Below the pieces are notes generated by a model. It was given only the letters and a program-made list of their open reading frames with translations, ran no database searches and was not told the origin of the DNA. Positions 61,258 to 64,000 of a DNA stretch of 64,000 bases are shown piece after piece. Position numbers and translations under genes: made by a program. Location: assembly GCA_963813555.1 (NCBI GenBank), contig CAWEZX010000002.1:124001-188000 (forward strand), written 5' to 3'. This stretch comes from Roseiarcus sp963813555. Its GTDB lineage: Bacteria > Pseudomonadota > Alphaproteobacteria > Rhizobiales > Beijerinckiaceae. Every line of letters begins with the position of its first letter. Positions within the stretch are counted from its first letter, which is position 1.

Positions 61258-62986
61258 CTACCTGCGCAAGTTCGTGCGCGCGAGGTCGACGATCTCGTCG
61301 CCGCGACCGCTGAGGATCGCCTTCAGCATATAAAGCGTGAAGCCCTTCGCCATCTCGACGGTGACGGCCGGCGGCATAGCGAGCTCCGCGGGCGCCACGA
61401 CCGCGTCTACGACGACCGGGCCGGGATGGGCGAGCGCTTCGGCGACGCCCGCGTCGACGTCCTTGGGGTCCTCGATGCGGATTCCCTTGATCCCGATCGC
61501 TTCGGCCATCCGAGCGAAATTCGGATTGACGAGATCGGTTCCGATCGGAAGGAAGCCGGTCGATTTCTGCTCGAGCGCGACGAATCCGAGCAAACCGTTA
61601 TTGAACACGAAAACCTTCACCGGGAGCTTGAGCTGAGTGAGACTCAAGAGATCGCCCATCAGCATGGTGAAGCCGCCGTCGCCGGAGAGCGAGATCACCT
61701 GCCGGCCGGGCGAGGCGGCTTGTGCGCCGATGGCCTGCGGCATCGCATTCGCCATCGAGCCGTGCCAGTACGAGCCGATAAGCCGCCGCTTGCCGTTCAT
61801 CGTGAGATAGCGCGCGGCCCAGACGATCGGCAGGCCGACGTCGGGGGTGAAGATGGCGTCGTCGGCCGCCTTCTCGTTGATGACGCGCACGACGTGCTGC
61901 GGGTGCAGGAGGCCGCCCGGCCGGCCGGTCGCGAGATCGTCGAGGCTCTTGCGGGCGTTGGCGTAGTGCGTCCGCGCCGCGTCCAGATGGCGCCGGTCGC
62001 TCTTGACCTTGATGCGAGGCATGAGCGCGCGCAGCGTCGGCCCGACCTGGCCGACAATTCCGAGGTCGACCGGGACGCGGCGCCCGATCGCCTGCGGGCG
62101 GATATCGACCTGAGCGATGCGGGCGTCCTTGGGATAGAACGGGCGATAGGGGAAATCCGTGCCCAGCATCAAGAGCGCGTCGCAGGACTCCATGGCGTAA
62201 TAGCCGGAGGAGAAGCCGATCAGGCCGGTCATGCCGACGTCATAGGGGTTGCTCCACTCGACGTGGTCCTTGCCGCCCATGGCGTGAACGATCGGCGCCT
62301 TTACCGCCTCGGCGAATTGCATCAATTCGTCGTGCGCGCCCGCGCAGCCGCTGCCGCAGAGCAGGGTGACGCGCTCAGCCAAATCGATGAATTGCGCGAG
62401 CTGAGTGAGCGACTGGTCCGACGGCGCGATCACGGGGTCAGCCGGCGCCAGTCCGGCTAGCTTTGGCGCCGGCGCCGGAACGGCGGCTTTCAGCGCCACG
62501 TCGCCGGGGACGACGACAACGCTGACGCAGCGTTCCAGGATCGACCGGCGCACCGCGATCTCAAGCACACGCGGCATCTGCTCGGGAACTCGACACGAGC
62601 TCGCAATAGCTCGAGCACTCTTGGAAGAGACGTTCGGGATGCGTCTCCTGGAAGTAGTGTGAACCGATCTCGGGCGAGGGGATTTGCGCGGCGATCGCCA
62701 CCACCGGCACGCGCGTGCGTTGGCAGTCGAAGAGACCGTTGATGAGATGCAGATTGCCGGGGCCGCAGCTGCCGGCGCAGACGGCGAGGCCGCCCGTGAT
62801 GTGGGCGTCGGCGCCGGCGGCGAAGGCCGCGACTTCCTCGTGGCGCACGTGCAGCCATTCGATGCCGCCGCGTCGGCGAATGGCGTCGGTGAATCCGTTC
62901 AGGCTGTCGCCGACGACGCCGTAGACGCGTTTTACGCCTGCCGCGGCGAGAACTTCGACCATCTGGTCGGCGACGGTTTGGGCCAA
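61258..62986 (-). pseudogene. Thiamine-diphosphate enzyme, pyruvate oxidase (PoxB)-like, with a frameshift
   Basis: The N-terminal frame (62561-62986) starts at a TTG after AAGGAGGAAACG and has YGVVGDSLNGFTDAI, the ThDP-binding glutamate in VRHEEVAAFAAGADA, and GPGNLHLINGLFDCQR, ending near ELVSS. The rest (61258-62577) is in another frame, beginning MPRVLEIAVRRSILER, with LCGSGCAGAHDEL and the ThDP motif SLSGDGGFTMLMGDLL ending with NNGLLGFVALEQ. An extra base near 62587-62588 causes the break; removing it restores VSSPEQMPRV. It decarboxylates pyruvate if intact. Whether it is inactive or a sequence error is open. Confidence 0.85.
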
Positions 62987-63165
62987 CGTTTCCTCCTTGG
63001 ATTAGCGGGGCGCGCGATTCCGCAACGATAAACGAAAACCGGACGGCGAAGGATAGGGCGGCGCGGCTTCACAGCGCCGATCTGTTCCTCCGCGAATGCG
63101 GTTGCTGGCGAGGCGGGAATGCGCCAGCGTGCGTGCGAAGGAATAGCGTCAAAGGAGCGCATCCG

Positions 63166-64000
63166 ATGAACGGCGCCGAGCTCATCGTTTCCGCGCTCGA
63201 GAACGAGGGCGTGCGGCAGATTTTCGGGGTTCCGGGCGAAGAAAACCTCGACGTTGTCGAAGCTTTGCGCCGCTCCAAGATCAAGCTCGTGCTGACTCGC
63301 CACGAGCAGGCGGCGGCTTTCATGGCGGCGACCCATGGGCGGCTCACCGGCAAGCCAGGGGTCTGCATCACCACGCTCGGCCCCGGCGCGCTCAACCTGA
63401 CAACCGGCGCGGCTTATGCGCTGCTCGGCGCCATGCCGATGGTGATGATCACCGGCCAGAAGGGCATCTTGAGCCGCAAACAGGCGGGCTTTCAGGTGGT
63501 CGACATCGTTTCGGCCATGACGCCGCTGACCAAGATGGCGGATCAGATCGTGAGCGCCGCGACCGTTCCGACAATGGTGCGGGAGGCTTTCCGCGTCGCG
63601 CAGCAGGAGCGGCCGGGCCCGGTTCATCTCGAACTGCCGGAAGACATCGCCCACGCGGCGGCGCCCGATATGGCTCCGATCCCGCCTCATCCGATTGATT
63701 TGCCGATCGCGTCCAGCGTGGCCCTCGACCGGGCGGCGCAACTCATCATCGACGCCCAGCGGCCGTTGATCATGCTGGGCGCGGCGGCGAGCCGGCCGCG
63801 CCTCGCCGACCCTCTCTCGGAATTCGTCAGGCGGGTGCAGATTCCGTTCTTCAACACGCAGATGGGCAAGGGCGCCGTGACGGGCGGGTCCGGTCTCTAC
63901 ATCGGCACCGCTGCTCTGTCGGAGCGCGACTACGTGCATCGTGCGATCGACCGCGCGGATCTGATCATCGCCATTGGCCACGACACGGTCGAGAAGCCGC
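63166..64000 (+). CDS. Acetolactate synthase-like large subunit, 3' end outside window
   Basis: The frame starts with an ATG at 63166, after AAAGGAGCG, and runs to the window end. The N terminus reads MNGAELIVSALENEGVRQIF, then GVPGEENLDVVEALRRS, the ThDP glutamate in LTRHEQAAAFMAATHGR, TTLGPGALNLTTGAAYA and ELPEDIAHAA, all typical of the thiamine-diphosphate acetolactate synthase (IlvB/AlsS) group. The C-terminal part is missing, so a catabolic or biosynthetic role cannot be settled. It diverges from the frameshifted pyruvate-oxidase-like gene, with 179 bases between. Confidence 0.88.
   Translation, partial: MNGAELIVSALENEGVRQIFGVPGEENLDVVEALRRSKIKLVLTRHEQAAAFMAATHGRLTGKPGVCITTLGPGALNLTTGAAYALLGAMPMVMITGQKGILSRKQAGFQVVDIVSAMTPLTKMADQIVSAATVPTMVREAFRVAQQERPGPVHLELPEDIAHAAAPDMAPIPPHPIDLPIASSVALDRAAQLIIDAQRPLIMLGAAASRPRLADPLSEFVRRVQIPFFNTQMGKGAVTGGSGLYIGTAALSERDYVHRAIDRADLIIAIGHDTVEKP

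Overview
The window reads as a chromosomal segment of a high-GC alphaproteobacterium, most likely of the Hyphomicrobiales (Rhizobiales). The main clue is a complete TCA-cycle run in the order usual for that group: mdh, sucC, sucD, sucA, sucB and lpd, at 35812-46570. Supporting clues are a fused indolepyruvate ferredoxin oxidoreductase, an OpgC-type membrane acyltransferase, a trehalose operon with an embedded GH15 enzyme, a GCG_CRPN-type Gly/His-rich protein, and DUF952 next to pyrD. A Beijerinckiaceae/Methylocystaceae-like host is possible, but that is inference. No rRNA, tRNA, CRISPR array or prophage was seen.

Layout. 1-3968: an M24 peptidase cut by the window edge, a DHA2-type efflux pump and rimO. 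3956-5349: a DUF559 gene split by a 938-bp IS5/IS427-type element whose removal restores the reading frame exactly. 5451-11457: a leftward set with the indolepyruvate oxidoreductase, two short-chain dehydrogenases and a glutathionyl-hydroquinone-reductase-like protein. 12387-16407: otsB, GH15 and otsA, overlapping. 16446-18673: an aldo/keto reductase broken by an ISAzo13-type element plus a flanking deletion. 18734-22918: an SGNH hydrolase, OpgC and recG. 23013-26406: a c-type cytochrome, a frameshifted GST, a repeat-bearing noncoding stretch, and an AT-rich gene for a MauJ/HEPN-like protein. 26508-29381: an ECF sigma factor, its anti-sigma factor, a cytochrome c and a Tat-exported metallophosphoesterase. 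30330-34067: cysS, a GNAT acetyltransferase and citramalate synthase. 34597-46570: arginase and the TCA block, interrupted between sucC and sucD by a cupin gene and a VapBC-like toxin-antitoxin pair. 46608-49822: two Tat-signal oxidoreductases and an NTP/NDP-exchange-type carrier. 49956-54315: an L,D-transpeptidase, an apparently exported isoaspartyl methyltransferase, and a large membrane protein with an embedded spermidine-synthase-like domain. 54936-58434: a rhodanese, dnaA, DUF952 and pyrD. 58895-64000: an aldehyde dehydrogenase, a sugar isomerase-like protein, a frameshifted pyruvate-oxidase-like gene, and a divergent acetolactate-synthase-like gene that runs off the window.

How the genes work together. 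The central block encodes the lower TCA cycle from 2-oxoglutarate to succinate, plus malate dehydrogenase. The trehalose operon can both make trehalose and, probably, hydrolyse an alpha-glucoside. The ECF module looks like an extracytoplasmic stress circuit acting on periplasmic proteins. Five genes are disrupted: DUF559, aldo/keto reductase, GST, the ThDP enzyme, and a TauE/SafE remnant. The ISAzo13-type transposase also carries a frame break.

The least explained parts are the AT-rich HEPN-like gene with its tiny coupled secreted ORF, and the exported isoaspartyl methyltransferase next to the membrane methyltransferase/spermidine-synthase fusion. No clearly new multi-gene defence system could be demonstrated.
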